From Oscillospiraceae bacterium UBA1230 (GTDB lineage Bacteria; Bacillota; Clostridia; Oscillospirales; Oscillospiraceae): 30,484 nt of DNA. The notes under the pieces were generated by a model. That model saw nothing but the letters and a program-made list of their open reading frames with translations. It was not told the DNA's origin and searched no databases. The stretch spans positions 210-30,693 of the forward strand of contig DBWU01000055.1 in NCBI GenBank assembly GCA_002309395.1, in the 5' to 3' direction. The translations under genes were made by a program, and so were the position numbers. Shown in pieces: positions 1-8,153 of this stretch; within the stretch, counting starts at the first letter, position 1, and each line of letters begins with the position of its first letter.

Positions 1-8
1 ATCACGGT

Positions 9-1943
9 ATGAAAAAACGCATTGCGGCCGCGCTGGTATGCGTGGTCATGCTGGCGAGTCTGATCCCGGCGGTAGCGCAGGGCAATACGGTCAATCGGCT
101 TACCGGCAGAGAATTGTCGATCTATCAGGCGCTGGAGGCGCAGGTGATAGAGGTCGCCGCAGGCGTACGGAGCAGTACGGAGTTCGTGCTGCCGGCGTCC
201 GCCGTTCCCCTGGAGCAGGAGGGGTATTCTGCCGAGGAGCTGGGCGTGAGCGCCATCGTGGAGGACGATGCGGTCACAGAGGAAGCCGTGACCGCCATGA
301 CGCAACTGGCGATGTTCGATCTGCCTGCCGTCATGCGGCTGCTGATCGCGTCGCACCCGTTTGAAATGTACTGGTACGACAAGACCGCGCAGATCGACGT
401 GTATTTCGGCGTTGCCGCTTATGACGCGGGCGAGGGCTGGATGGCGTGCATGGATGAGAACGAGGCGCTGATGATCTGCCTGCCGGTAGCGGAGGAATAC
501 GCTGCGGACAGTTACGAGGTGGATCTTACCGAGACCGCCGCGGCGTGGGCGGTTCGCGCCACACCGCAGGAGATCGTGGATGCCAACGCCAACCGCTCGG
601 ATTATGAGAAGCTGGAGGCATACCGCGCCGCTTTGTGCGCGATGGTAGCGTATAACGCACCGGCCGCCGCCGACAGTGCGTTGCCCTACGGAAATCCGTG
701 GCAGCCGATCTGGGTATTTGACGGTGACAGCGGTACCGACGTGGTGTGCGAAGGGTACGCCAAGGCCTTCCAGTACCTGTGCGACCTGACCGATTTCACC
801 AGCGACGCGATACGGTGCTATACCGTATCCGGCGACTCCAATGGCGGCGCCCATATGTGGAACATTGTAACGATGGACGACGGCGCCAACTATCTGGTGG
901 ACGTGACCAACTGTGACGAAGGTATGGCAGGCGCGGACGATGAGCTGTTCCTGAAGGGGTATGCGACGCTGGAGGACGACGGCACGTACGTGTTTACCTG
1001 CATGGATCAGTACACCCTCACCTATCACTATGACGACGGAATGCACGTTCTCTATACCGAAGAGGAGCTGTCGATCTCCGGGTCGGATTATACGGCGCCC
1101 GTCTCGCCCGTGCTGGATGCGGCGGCAATGACGCTTTCCGACGGGATCGGCCTGCATTTCTACGTGGACTTCGGCACGCTGCCGTCCGAGGGGGCGCAGA
1201 TGTCCTTCTCATGGGGCAACGGGAAAACAGCATCGGACGAGGCTCTGCTTTTGACAAGCGGCGACTATGCCGGCGACTGCCGGTTTACCTGCCCCTTGAG
1301 CGCCAAGGAACTGAGCGACACCGTAACGGCGACCCTCTCTCTTGGCAACGGTGAGATCGTCGCCAAATATAAGTATTCCGGTGAGCAGTATCTTACCGCG
1401 TTGATCGCCGGTACTTCTTTTGTTTCCGCCGCCAGTAAGCTGGCGCGTGCGGTCCGCACCTACGGGGCGGCGGCGCGGTACTATTTCCTGGGCGGCGAGA
1501 GCGTTTCCGTGGCGGACGTGAGCGAACCGGTGACGACCTATCTGACTGCCGACGCAACGCTTTCCGACGGGGATATCTCTTTCTACGGGAAGAGCCTGCT
1601 GGCGAAGGACACGCTGAAACTGCGCCTCTATTTTGCCGCGCCGTTCCAGCCGGCGGTAGAGGTCAAGCTCGGCGGCGCGGACAAGGCGTACACCATCCGC
1701 TCCGCAGGCGACGGGTATTACGCGGTGGATATTTCCGTGATGCCCGCCGAGCTGGCGAAAGGGTTTGACGTGAGAGTGACCGGGACTGCCATCCAGTTTT
1801 CCGTCGGCGTGAACGACTATATTGCCACGGCGCTGGCCGGCGGCGGTGACGCGGCGCTTCGGAAGCTGGTGTGCGCCATCTATCATTACGGCGCCGCCGC
1901 GCAACCCGGAACGCAGACAGAGACCTGGGGACCCCTTTACTGA
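9..1943 (+). CDS. Secreted transglutaminase-like domain protein
   Basis: This is a 644-residue exported protein. Residues 1-24 form a signal peptide (MKKR followed by a hydrophobic run ending near AVAQG). The middle carries a transglutaminase-like fold: Cys247 in VVCEGYAKAF, His282 in GGAHMWNIV and Asp298 in YLVDVT match the Cys-His-Asp order of the catalytic triad, so a protease- or transglutaminase-type thiol chemistry outside the cell is likely. Residues of about 366-495 and 510-633 look like two beta-rich modules, each ending in a YGAAA motif (484-489 and 627-631); I do not recognise this module as a named domain. There is no LPXTG or other obvious anchor. The gene begins so close to the window edge that its upstream context cannot be seen, and no ribosome binding site is visible. 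A terminator hairpin follows 21 bases after the stop. The substrate is unknown. Confidence 0.85.
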   Translation: MKKRIAAALVCVVMLASLIPAVAQGNTVNRLTGRELSIYQALEAQVIEVAAGVRSSTEFVLPASAVPLEQEGYSAEELGVSAIVEDDAVTEEAVTAMTQLAMFDLPAVMRLLIASHPFEMYWYDKTAQIDVYFGVAAYDAGEGWMACMDENEALMICLPVAEEYAADSYEVDLTETAAAWAVRATPQEIVDANANRSDYEKLEAYRAALCAMVAYNAPAAADSALPYGNPWQPIWVFDGDSGTDVVCEGYAKAFQYLCDLTDFTSDAIRCYTVSGDSNGGAHMWNIVTMDDGANYLVDVTNCDEGMAGADDELFLKGYATLEDDGTYVFTCMDQYTLTYHYDDGMHVLYTEEELSISGSDYTAPVSPVLDAAAMTLSDGIGLHFYVDFGTLPSEGAQMSFSWGNGKTASDEALLLTSGDYAGDCRFTCPLSAKELSDTVTATLSLGNGEIVAKYKYSGEQYLTALIAGTSFVSAASKLARAVRTYGAAARYYFLGGESVSVADVSEPVTTYLTADATLSDGDISFYGKSLLAKDTLKLRLYFAAPFQPAVEVKLGGADKAYTIRSAGDGYYAVDISVMPAELAKGFDVRVTGTAIQFSVGVNDYIATALAGGGDAALRKLVCAIYHYGAAAQPGTQTETWGPLY

Positions 1944-1964
1944 TACCGTATGATATAAATGCTC

Positions 1965-1999
1965 AAAAGGCGACCGTTTGGCATAGCGGTCGCCTTTTT
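1965..1999 (+). terminator. Rho-independent terminator after the transglutaminase-like gene
   Basis: AAAAGGCGACCG (1965-1976) pairs with CGGTCGCCTTTT (1987-1998) across a 10-base loop, and the stem runs into a T tract. It lies 21 bases after the stop codon at 1943. A near-identical hairpin recurs at 2209-2240. Confidence 0.8.
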
Positions 2000-2004
2000 C
2001 TGCG

Positions 2005-2199
2005 TGTCAAAAAAAGCCTCGCAGAGTTCGCGCCGCGCACGGCGCGAAGACATGGAATCGTCATTTGCCGCGGCGTGTACGTGGCAAATGACACCGCTCA
2101 GACTACGAAGTGTGCGAATGGTGCGCCATGGGCGCACCATGAGTGCGCGCAGTAGGCTGCAACCCTTTTGTCAAAAAACGGCAGAGCCGTTTTTTGACA
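2005..2199. repeat. Hairpin-rich intergenic element, possibly a MITE/REP-like repeat
   Basis: The gene-free gap of 378 bases (1944-2321) holds consecutive inverted repeats. TTCGCGCC at 2027-2034 pairs with 2041-2048. GTCATTTGCC at 2060-2069 pairs with 2083-2092. ATGGTGCGCC at 2118-2127 pairs perfectly with 2131-2140 over a 3-base loop. A perfect 14-base stem with a 3-base loop lies at 2169-2199. TGTCAAAAAA at 2005-2014 is inverted relative to TTTTTTGACA at 2190-2199, so the ends could be terminal inverted repeats of a 195-base element. Open frames crossing this stretch have no ribosome binding site and no recognisable protein. The structure is seen directly; calling it mobile or repeated is inference. 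Confidence 0.5.
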
Positions 2200-2208
2200 G
2201 TCTCCAAG

Positions 2209-2240
2209 AGGCGACCGTCTTGCAAAGCGGTCGCCTTTTT
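2209..2240 (+). terminator. Second terminator-like hairpin, near copy of the one at 1965-1999
   Basis: AGGCGACCG (2209-2217) pairs with CGGTCGCCT (2228-2236) and is followed by a T run to 2240. Over 34 bases this hairpin matches the first one at about 31 positions, including the loop flanks and the trailing TTTTTCT. No gene lies between the two, so one copy is redundant as a terminator. Confidence 0.6.
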
Positions 2241-2253
2241 CTTATCCAGGCGG

Positions 2254-2283
2254 TTGCGCGGGGCAAGGCGCGTGTGGTATAAT
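2254..2283 (+). promoter_or_regulatory. Probable sigma-A promoter for the ABC exporter gene
   Basis: A perfect -10 box TATAAT lies at 2278-2283. A weaker -35 TTGCGC lies at 2254-2259 with an 18-base spacer. The ABC gene starts 38 bases downstream. It follows directly after the second hairpin. Confidence 0.5.
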
Positions 2284-2321
2284 CGTGGCGAATTTGTATT
2301 GTTTAGCGGCAGGGAGGCAGT

Positions 2322-4070
2322 ATGGAACGGACGAGAATGGGAAAACCATCGTTACTGGGCAGGTTTCTGTCCTATTTTGCACGGCACAGAGGGCTTTTTA
2401 TACTGGATATCACTTGTGCCTTTTTCATCGCGCTGATCGACTTGGCGTTTCCACTGATCACGCGCCGGGCGATGTACGCGTGGCTTCCCGATCAGGAATA
2501 CGCGCTGTTTTTCGGGGTAATGGCGGCAGTGGTGCTGGGCTTTTTACTGCGGGCGTTTCTCTATTTTGTGGTAGGCTACTGGGGCCACGTTTTCGGGATC
2601 CGCGTAGAGGCGGATATCCGCCGGGATCTCTTTTCCCATATGCAGACGCTGGGTTTTGATTTCTATGACCAGAACCGCACCGGACAGCTGATGAGCCGCC
2701 TGACCACGGATCTTTTCGAGGTAACGGAGCTGGCGCACCACGGACCGGAGGACGTTCTCATTTCGGCGGTCACCATCGTCGGCGCGCTGATCGTCATGTT
2801 CACCATCCGTTGGGAACTGGCGCTGGTGGTAGCGTGTATGATCCCGGTCCTGCTGGTGGTGGTGATGTACCGGCGGCAGCAGATGAGCCGCGCCTCCGTC
2901 ACCGCCAAGGCGAAGATCGGTGTGATCAACGCCCAGATCGAGTCCAGCCTGAGCGGTGTTCGCACCACCAAGGCGTTTGCCAACGAGGCGTGCCAGCAGA
3001 GCCGTTTTGACGAGGCGAACGAGGTGTTCAAAACCGCCAAGCGCGGCTTTCACAAGGAGATGGGTCTGTTTTTTGCCAGCATGGAGTTTTTCATCAACGT
3101 TCTTTCGGTGGCGGTGATCGCCGCCGGCGGCTGGCTCATTATGCGCGGACGGATGAATTATATCGACCTGATCACCTTCACGCTGTACGTTACCGCTTTC
3201 GTCAATCCCGTGCGGAAGCTGTCAAACTTTGCCGAGCTCTTTTCCAACGGCTTTGCCGGTCTGCGCCGTTTTGCCGAGCTTATGGATATGGAGCCTACCA
3301 TTCAGGACGCGCCGGACGCGCAGCCGCTCACGAGCGTGGTGGGTAAGGTGGAGGTGGATCGTGTTTCCTTCACCTATGACGGCGCGCTGGAAGTACTGCA
3401 TGACGTATCCATTACGGTGACGCCGGGTGAAACCGTTGCCATCGTGGGGCCCAGCGGCGGCGGCAAGAGCACGCTTTGCCAGCTCCTGCCCCGGTTTTAC
3501 GACGTGAGCGCCGGCGCGATCCGTATCGACGGCGTGGACGTGCGGCATCTTAAGCAGGATTCTTTGCGCCGCAATATCGGCATCGTCCAGCAGGACGTGT
3601 TCCTTTTCGCCGACACGGTGCGCGAAAACATCCGCTACGGCCGCCCCGACGCCACCGATGAGGAGGTCGCCGCCGCCGCGAAACGGGCGGAGATCTACGA
3701 GGATATTCTGGCGATGCCCCAGGGATTTGACACCTACGTGGGCGAACGGGGTGTGCTGCTCTCCGGCGGTCAGAAACAGCGCCTGGCGATTGCCCGTATC
3801 TTCTTGAAAGATCCGCCCATCTTGATTCTGGACGAGGCGACCTCCGCGCTGGACAGCGTGACGGAGAGCCGCATCCAGCGCGCTTTTGACGAGCTGGCGG
3901 AAGGGCGCACCACGCTGATCATCGCCCACCGCTTGAGCACTATCCGCCGCGCCGGTCGTATCCTGGTGGTGCAGGACGGCGTCATCGCCGAATCCGGCAC
4001 CCACGAGGAGCTGTTGGCACAGGGCGGCATATACGCAAAGCTGTACCGCACGCAGAACCTGGGGGCGTAG
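2322..4070 (+). CDS. ABC exporter, fused membrane and ATPase domains (MsbA/LmrA-like half transporter)
   Basis: This 582-residue protein is a half-size type IV ABC exporter. About residues 15-300 form the six-helix ABC_membrane domain and about 335-578 the nucleotide-binding domain. The ATPase motifs are all intact: Walker A GPSGGGKST at 376-384, Q loop in VQQDVFLF, signature LSGGQ at 480-484, Walker B ILILDEATSALD with Asp504 and Glu505, and the switch His in IIAHRLST. It probably works as a homodimer in the cytoplasmic membrane, exporting a lipid, peptide or drug; the substrate cannot be read from the sequence. No partner half transporter is adjacent. The start at 2322 is supported by a GGGAGG element a few bases upstream. 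Only two bases separate its stop from the next gene, so they are probably co-transcribed. Confidence 0.93.
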   Translation: MERTRMGKPSLLGRFLSYFARHRGLFILDITCAFFIALIDLAFPLITRRAMYAWLPDQEYALFFGVMAAVVLGFLLRAFLYFVVGYWGHVFGIRVEADIRRDLFSHMQTLGFDFYDQNRTGQLMSRLTTDLFEVTELAHHGPEDVLISAVTIVGALIVMFTIRWELALVVACMIPVLLVVVMYRRQQMSRASVTAKAKIGVINAQIESSLSGVRTTKAFANEACQQSRFDEANEVFKTAKRGFHKEMGLFFASMEFFINVLSVAVIAAGGWLIMRGRMNYIDLITFTLYVTAFVNPVRKLSNFAELFSNGFAGLRRFAELMDMEPTIQDAPDAQPLTSVVGKVEVDRVSFTYDGALEVLHDVSITVTPGETVAIVGPSGGGKSTLCQLLPRFYDVSAGAIRIDGVDVRHLKQDSLRRNIGIVQQDVFLFADTVRENIRYGRPDATDEEVAAAAKRAEIYEDILAMPQGFDTYVGERGVLLSGGQKQRLAIARIFLKDPPILILDEATSALDSVTESRIQRAFDELAEGRTTLIIAHRLSTIRRAGRILVVQDGVIAESGTHEELLAQGGIYAKLYRTQNLGA

Positions 4071-4072
4071 GC

Positions 4073-4861
4073 ATGGAAAAGCGTTTGCTCCTGGATCAGC
4101 TCGCCTCCGATGAGGAAGAACGGCTGGTGCTTGCCGGCGTGATGGATAAATACGAGCGTTGCCGCCATCGGAACGTGCCGGTCACCACGGCATTTCTTTC
4201 CCTCGCCCAGCAGGCCTCGGTTCGCCGCTTGCTGCAGCGGTTAGGCGCGCCGGAGGATAGCGCTGCGTTCTACGGCGGCTATGACGGCGCCGAGCGGCGG
4301 CAGGCGCATTTTCTGCCGGAATGGCAAACGGAGCCGGACAGGGACGCCGTCGTCTGTCTCCGCGCCGCTTTCTATGAGGAGAACGCCTTGACCCACCGGG
4401 ATATTCTGGGCAGTTTAACGGGAATGGGATTGACGCGCCGGAGTATTGGCGATATACTGGTCGCGGAGAAAAGCGTGGACGTGTTCGTATGCGCTGCGGC
4501 GGCGGAGGCGTTACTGCGTGAGTGGAACAGCGCCGGTCGCGTCGCCTTGCAGGTGCGCGCCGTTGCGCCGGAGGAGGTATCGGTGCCGCTTCCGCGCGTG
4601 AAAGAACTGCGGGATACGGTGGCGTCGCTGCGGCTGGACAGCGTGCTGTCGGTAGGGTTTTCCGTGTCTCGTGGCAAGGCGGCGGAAGCGGTGGCGCGCG
4701 GCCGCGTGCAGGTCAACGGAAGCGAATGTCTCAAACCGGATCGGCAGATAACGGCCGGGGACGTGTTGAGCGTACGGGGTCTTGGGAAATGCCGTCTTTC
4801 CTCCGTAGGCGGCAGAACGAAAAAAGACCGCGTCTTTATTACCGTGGAACGGTATTTGTAG
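4073..4861 (+). CDS. ylmH: YlmH-family S4-domain RNA-binding protein
   Basis: This 262-residue protein has the YlmH layout. An N-terminal region of about 170 residues includes LPEWQTEPDRDAVVCLRA and HRDILGSLTGMGLTRRSIGD, motifs typical of the family. A C-terminal S4 RNA-binding domain follows at about 180-245 (LDSVLSVGFSVSRGKAAEAV, then GRVQVNG). In Bacillota, YlmH usually sits beside cell division genes and is linked to the ribosome: work on Bacillus subtilis YlmH places it in rescue of stalled large subunits. Here it is not next to sepF or divIVA but two bases after an ABC exporter, an unusual setting. The function is assigned from family resemblance, and no catalytic motif is expected. Confidence 0.85.
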   Translation: MEKRLLLDQLASDEEERLVLAGVMDKYERCRHRNVPVTTAFLSLAQQASVRRLLQRLGAPEDSAAFYGGYDGAERRQAHFLPEWQTEPDRDAVVCLRAAFYEENALTHRDILGSLTGMGLTRRSIGDILVAEKSVDVFVCAAAAEALLREWNSAGRVALQVRAVAPEEVSVPLPRVKELRDTVASLRLDSVLSVGFSVSRGKAAEAVARGRVQVNGSECLKPDRQITAGDVLSVRGLGKCRLSSVGGRTKKDRVFITVERYL

Positions 4862-4880
4862 GGAAAGAGGGAGCACGTCA

Positions 4881-6047
4881 GTGGAGTATCACTATTACAA
4901 CGGAAATATGCAAACGCCCGATCCGAATCGCAAACCCGGCGGCAGTGATTCTGTCTCCTGGATCGTGATCGCCCTGCTGTTCGTTTTTGGGATCTGGCCG
5001 GTGGGACTCATCCTGCTGCTGATGAAGCTGTTTGGCAAATCCTCCGCAAAGAAGGCGCCGCAGCAACAACAGCGGCCGGCGGAAGCGCCGCAGGTCAACA
5101 AAGCCGCTGAAGCGGTCAAAAGCGTAACGAAAACGCCGCAATATGGCGAAAAAGGCGCGAAAGCCATGCGTATCGTGGGAATCGTGCTGACCGTCATGGG
5201 TGCGCTGTCGCTCCTGACAGGGATCGGCGAAGTGCTCAATTCCGGTGACGTGCTGCGCGAGGCGTTGAAGGAGCTCTCCTATCCGCTGGGTTTTTTGGCA
5301 GGCGGACTCGGTTTGCTGGCAGGTGCGTGGAGCATGAAGCGGCGCGCCCGGCGTTTTGAGAAGTATCTCAGGGCGGCAGGCAAGATGGAGTCGGTGCCGA
5401 TCGACTATCTGGCAACGGCGGCGGAGGTATCCGAGCGCAAGGCGGAGCAGGATCTGGAGATCATGGTGGAAAAAGGCCTTTGGGGCGAGAATGCCTACGT
5501 GGACAACAGCCACGATATGCTCTTTCGCACCCAGCGCGCGGCGGCGGATTTTTTTGCCGCACGGGAGAAGACGAAGCCGCCGGTACAGGCGGAGGAGGGC
5601 TTTTCCGGGATGCTCCGCAATATTCGCCGCGCCAACGATCGGATCTCCGACCCGGTGCTTTCCCAAAAGATCGACCGTTTGGAGGAACTGACCGGGCGTA
5701 TCTGCAAGGCGGTGGAGGATAACCCTGCCAAGCGCGAGAAGGCGAGCACGTTTTTCAATTATTTTCTGCCCACCACCCAGAAGTTGCTGGACAGCTACGC
5801 CGATTTTGAGGAGGCGGGCGTCAGCGGCGCCAATCTGACCCAGGCGAAGGCGAAGATCGAAAAGACCATGGATAACGTCGTGGCAGGTTTTGAACATCAG
5901 CTGGACGAGCTGTACCGTCTGGACGCTATGGACGTGGACAGCGATATCCGCGTAATGGAGACGATGCTCCGCCGTGAAAACGGCTCCGTGGAGGCGGATT
6001 TCGGTCTGGGCGGTACCGCTGTGCAGGAAGATTGGGAACAGGAATAG
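4881..6047 (+). CDS. XpaC-like membrane protein (5-bromo-4-chloroindolyl phosphate hydrolysis family)
   Basis: This 388-residue protein starts at GTG 4881, preceded by AGAGGGAG at 7 bases spacing. The N terminus is polar, followed by a membrane segment at about 26-48 (WIVIALLFVFGIWPVGLILL), a Lys/Gln-rich linker, then two more hydrophobic segments at about 93-115 and 133-150. The rest is cytosolic. About 155-200 resembles a small winged-helix-like segment (IDYLATAAEVSERKAEQDLE), and the helical C-terminal half with RISDPVLSQKIDRLEE matches the XpaC family. Despite the family name, no enzymatic activity is firmly known, and in other Bacillota the gene often neighbours a TelA-type toxic anion resistance gene, which is absent here. 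A hairpin at 6064-6097 follows. Confidence 0.72.
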   Translation: MEYHYYNGNMQTPDPNRKPGGSDSVSWIVIALLFVFGIWPVGLILLLMKLFGKSSAKKAPQQQQRPAEAPQVNKAAEAVKSVTKTPQYGEKGAKAMRIVGIVLTVMGALSLLTGIGEVLNSGDVLREALKELSYPLGFLAGGLGLLAGAWSMKRRARRFEKYLRAAGKMESVPIDYLATAAEVSERKAEQDLEIMVEKGLWGENAYVDNSHDMLFRTQRAAADFFAAREKTKPPVQAEEGFSGMLRNIRRANDRISDPVLSQKIDRLEELTGRICKAVEDNPAKREKASTFFNYFLPTTQKLLDSYADFEEAGVSGANLTQAKAKIEKTMDNVVAGFEHQLDELYRLDAMDVDSDIRVMETMLRRENGSVEADFGLGGTAVQEDWEQE

Positions 6048-6063
6048 CTATAAAAAACACCGT

Positions 6064-6097
6064 GACCGCAGTAGGGCTGAAAGGCTTTACTGCGGTC
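6064..6097. terminator. Inverted repeat after the xpaC-like gene, possible weak terminator
   Basis: GACCGCAGTA at 6064-6073 pairs perfectly with TACTGCGGTC at 6088-6097 over a 14-base loop. No clear T tract follows on the + strand (CCTTGATAC), so termination would be weak. It lies just upstream of a good promoter and could separate two transcription units. Confidence 0.4.
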
Positions 6098-6123
6098 CTT
6101 GATACATATTTAATATAAAATGC

Positions 6124-6152
6124 TTGCAAAAAGCAAAAAAATACGCTACAAT
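6124..6152 (+). promoter_or_regulatory. Sigma-A promoter for the SpoU-dprA-topA-trmFO-plsX cluster
   Basis: -35 TTGCAA at 6124-6129 and -10 TACAAT at 6147-6152 have an ideal 17-base spacer. The predicted transcript begins about 25 bases before the GGGGAGGTG ribosome binding site and the ATG at 6184. Confidence 0.7.
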
Positions 6153-6183
6153 GCCAAACAGTATACTGTGGGGAGGTGTGAAT

Positions 6184-6942
6184 ATGCCGGAGAGGATCAC
6201 CAGCCGCGCCAATCCGCTGATCGTTGAGATACGCCGTCTGGAAAGCTCCGCCGCCTTCCGCCGCGAGTGCGGGCGCATGGTGTGCGACAGTCCCAAGCTG
6301 TTGGAGGAGGCGTGCAAGTGGCGCGTGCCGGTGGAAACGGTGCTCTATACCGACGGCGTTTTTCTGCCGCCTCTGCCGGAGGACTGCCGGCCCGTTTGGG
6401 TGCCGGAAGAACTGATGGCGTACACATCCCCCATGAAAACCCCTCAGGGCATCCTGTTCACCTGCCGCATGGCCGCGCCGCCTCTGCCGGAAGAATTGCC
6501 CGGCCGGCGCTACGTGGTGCTGGACGGGGTGCAGGATCCCGGGAACGTAGGCACGGTGCTTCGCACGCTGGACGCCTTTGACGGCGACGGACTGATTCTT
6601 TTGCCCGGCTGTGCCGATCCCTACGGTCCCAAGGCGGTGCGCTCATCCATGGGCGCCGTATTCCGTCGGCAGATCTGGAACTGCAGTGTGGAAGAACTGG
6701 CGTCACGGCTCCGGCGAGGCGGTCTGCCGCTTTACGGCGCGGCATTGCGTCAGGATACGGTGGACGTGCGGAGCATATCGCTACAGCGAAGTATGATTGC
6801 CATCGGCTCGGAGGGGCGAGGCTTGAGCGAGGCGGTGCTGTCGCTGTGTTGCAAGACGGTGCGGATCCCCATGAGTGAGCGGTGCGAATCTCTGAACGCG
6901 GCGGCGGCGGCTGCCGTATTGCTGTGGGAGGCATATCGGTAA
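6184..6942 (+). CDS. SpoU (TrmH) family RNA 2'-O-methyltransferase
   Basis: This 252-residue SPOUT methyltransferase transfers a methyl group from S-adenosylmethionine to a ribose 2'-OH in rRNA or tRNA. About residues 1-95 form the substrate-binding domain that begins with ITSRANPLIVEIRRL, typical of the TrmH/RlmB-like group. The catalytic part shows motif 1 in LDGVQDPGNVGTVLRT, motif 2 in IAIGSEGRGLS and motif 3 in VRIPMSERCESLNAAAAAAV, which together form the trefoil-knot cofactor site. I chose ATG 6184 because GGGGAGGTG sits just upstream; the in-frame ATG at 6124 falls inside the promoter. The exact target nucleotide is not readable. It leads the cluster with dprA and topA. Confidence 0.9.
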   Translation: MPERITSRANPLIVEIRRLESSAAFRRECGRMVCDSPKLLEEACKWRVPVETVLYTDGVFLPPLPEDCRPVWVPEELMAYTSPMKTPQGILFTCRMAAPPLPEELPGRRYVVLDGVQDPGNVGTVLRTLDAFDGDGLILLPGCADPYGPKAVRSSMGAVFRRQIWNCSVEELASRLRRGGLPLYGAALRQDTVDVRSISLQRSMIAIGSEGRGLSEAVLSLCCKTVRIPMSERCESLNAAAAAAVLLWEAYR

Positions 6943-6960
6943 AAAGGGGTGAAGAAATCC

Positions 6961-8148
6961 GTGGCGGCTTTGAAATACTGGATTTGGCTGACGACGTTGC
7001 CGGGATTGACCAACCGGAGCAAACTGCGCCTTCTGTCGCATTTTCATACCCCGGAGGACGTGTATTACGCCGCTGCGGATGAGGTGACCGCCGTGCTGAT
7101 GGATCGCCGTCAGGCGTCCTGCGTGGCGGATCATTCCCTTCGTTTGACCGAGCAGGTGTTGGAGGCCTGCGCCCGGATCGACAGCTTCGTGCTGACGATG
7201 GACGATGCCGCCTATCCGGCGCGGCTGAGGAACATATTCGATCCGCCGCCGGTTCTCTACGGGAAAGGCTCATTGCCGCTTTTTGACGAGGAGATGGCGG
7301 TAGCGGTGGTCGGCACGCGTGATGCCACGCCGTACGGACTTCACGCCGCAGAGGATCTTTCCTACCAGTTGGCGGATGCCGGTGCGCTGGTGGTATCGGG
7401 TCTTGCCAGAGGGATCGACGGGGCGGCGCATCGCGGCGCGTTGCGTGCCGGCGGATTCACCGCCGCCGTGCTGGGATGCGGCGTGGACGTGGTCTATCCG
7501 CCGGAGAACCGGCGGCTCTATGAGGATATTGCCGCCGCAGGCGTTATTATTTCCGAGTATCCGCCCGGCACACCGGCGGAGAGATGGCATTTTCCCCAGC
7601 GCAACCGCATCATCAGCGGTTTGAGCCTTGCCACGCTGGTGGTGGAAGCGCCGCGTCACAGCGGCGCGCTGATCACCGCGTCTACGGCGCTGGAGCAGGG
7701 GAGGGACGTGTTTGCCGTTCCGGGTCCGATCCACGCGCCTAACAGCGTCGGCTGTCACGAGCTGATCCGTGGCGGCGCCGGTCTTGCCGGCTGTGCATGG
7801 GATATATTGGAAGAATATGAAACGCGGTTTCCCCATAAGCTCCGCATAAGCCGATCTGCGCCCGTGCAGGAGGCGGCGGAGCAGGCGGTTCCGGGCAAGG
7901 CGACGCCCGTGGGCGCCGTTCCCCGTTTGGACGCGGCGCGTTATCGATCGCTCCATGAGACCGAGCGGCGCGTACTGGCGTGTTTTGCAACGGACCGTCC
8001 CCGTTTGACGGACGAGGTGGCGGAGGCGGCGGAACTGCCGGTACATCAAGTATTATCGGCACTTACCGTATTGGAGATCGAAGGAATGATCCGCAGCAGC
8101 GGACCACGTAGCTTTGTGCGGCTGGTAAAGCTGCCGGAGGAGGAGTAA
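6961..8148 (+). CDS. dprA: DNA processing protein DprA
   Basis: DprA (Smf) loads RecA on incoming single-stranded DNA during natural transformation. The protein (395 residues from GTG 6961) has an N-terminal SAM/HhH-like region, then a Rossmann fold with VAVVGTRDATPYG, SGLARGIDGAAHRGAL, LGCGVDVVYPPENRRLY, FPQRNRIISGLS and EAPRHSGALITAS, all family hallmarks. A C-terminal winged helix (ERRVLACFATDRPRLTDEVA onward) matches the DML1-like domain. Two starts are possible: GTG 6949, whose AAGGGG abuts the codon, and GTG 6961, which has AAGGGGTG about 9 bases upstream and gives the typical MAALKYWIWL beginning, so I prefer the latter. Competence genes are not visible here, and dprA is widely kept in non-transformable Clostridia. 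Confidence 0.93.
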   Translation: MAALKYWIWLTTLPGLTNRSKLRLLSHFHTPEDVYYAAADEVTAVLMDRRQASCVADHSLRLTEQVLEACARIDSFVLTMDDAAYPARLRNIFDPPPVLYGKGSLPLFDEEMAVAVVGTRDATPYGLHAAEDLSYQLADAGALVVSGLARGIDGAAHRGALRAGGFTAAVLGCGVDVVYPPENRRLYEDIAAAGVIISEYPPGTPAERWHFPQRNRIISGLSLATLVVEAPRHSGALITASTALEQGRDVFAVPGPIHAPNSVGCHELIRGGAGLAGCAWDILEEYETRFPHKLRISRSAPVQEAAEQAVPGKATPVGAVPRLDAARYRSLHETERRVLACFATDRPRLTDEVAEAAELPVHQVLSALTVLEIEGMIRSSGPRSFVRLVKLPEEE

Positions 8149-8153
8149 AGGAT

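Noticed and set aside
1209..1904. Minus-strand open frame inside the transglutaminase-like gene
   Set aside because: The + strand frame has a signal peptide and a catalytic triad; the opposite frame has low-complexity composition and no start signal.
1959..2282. Open frame of about 107 codons across the hairpin region
   Set aside because: It runs through two terminator hairpins and four other inverted repeats, with no ribosome binding site or recognisable domain.
6124..6183. Upstream ATG of the SpoU methyltransferase
   Set aside because: It lies in a TTGCAA-17-TACAAT promoter; GGGGAGGTG precedes ATG 6184, which also gives a normal family N terminus.
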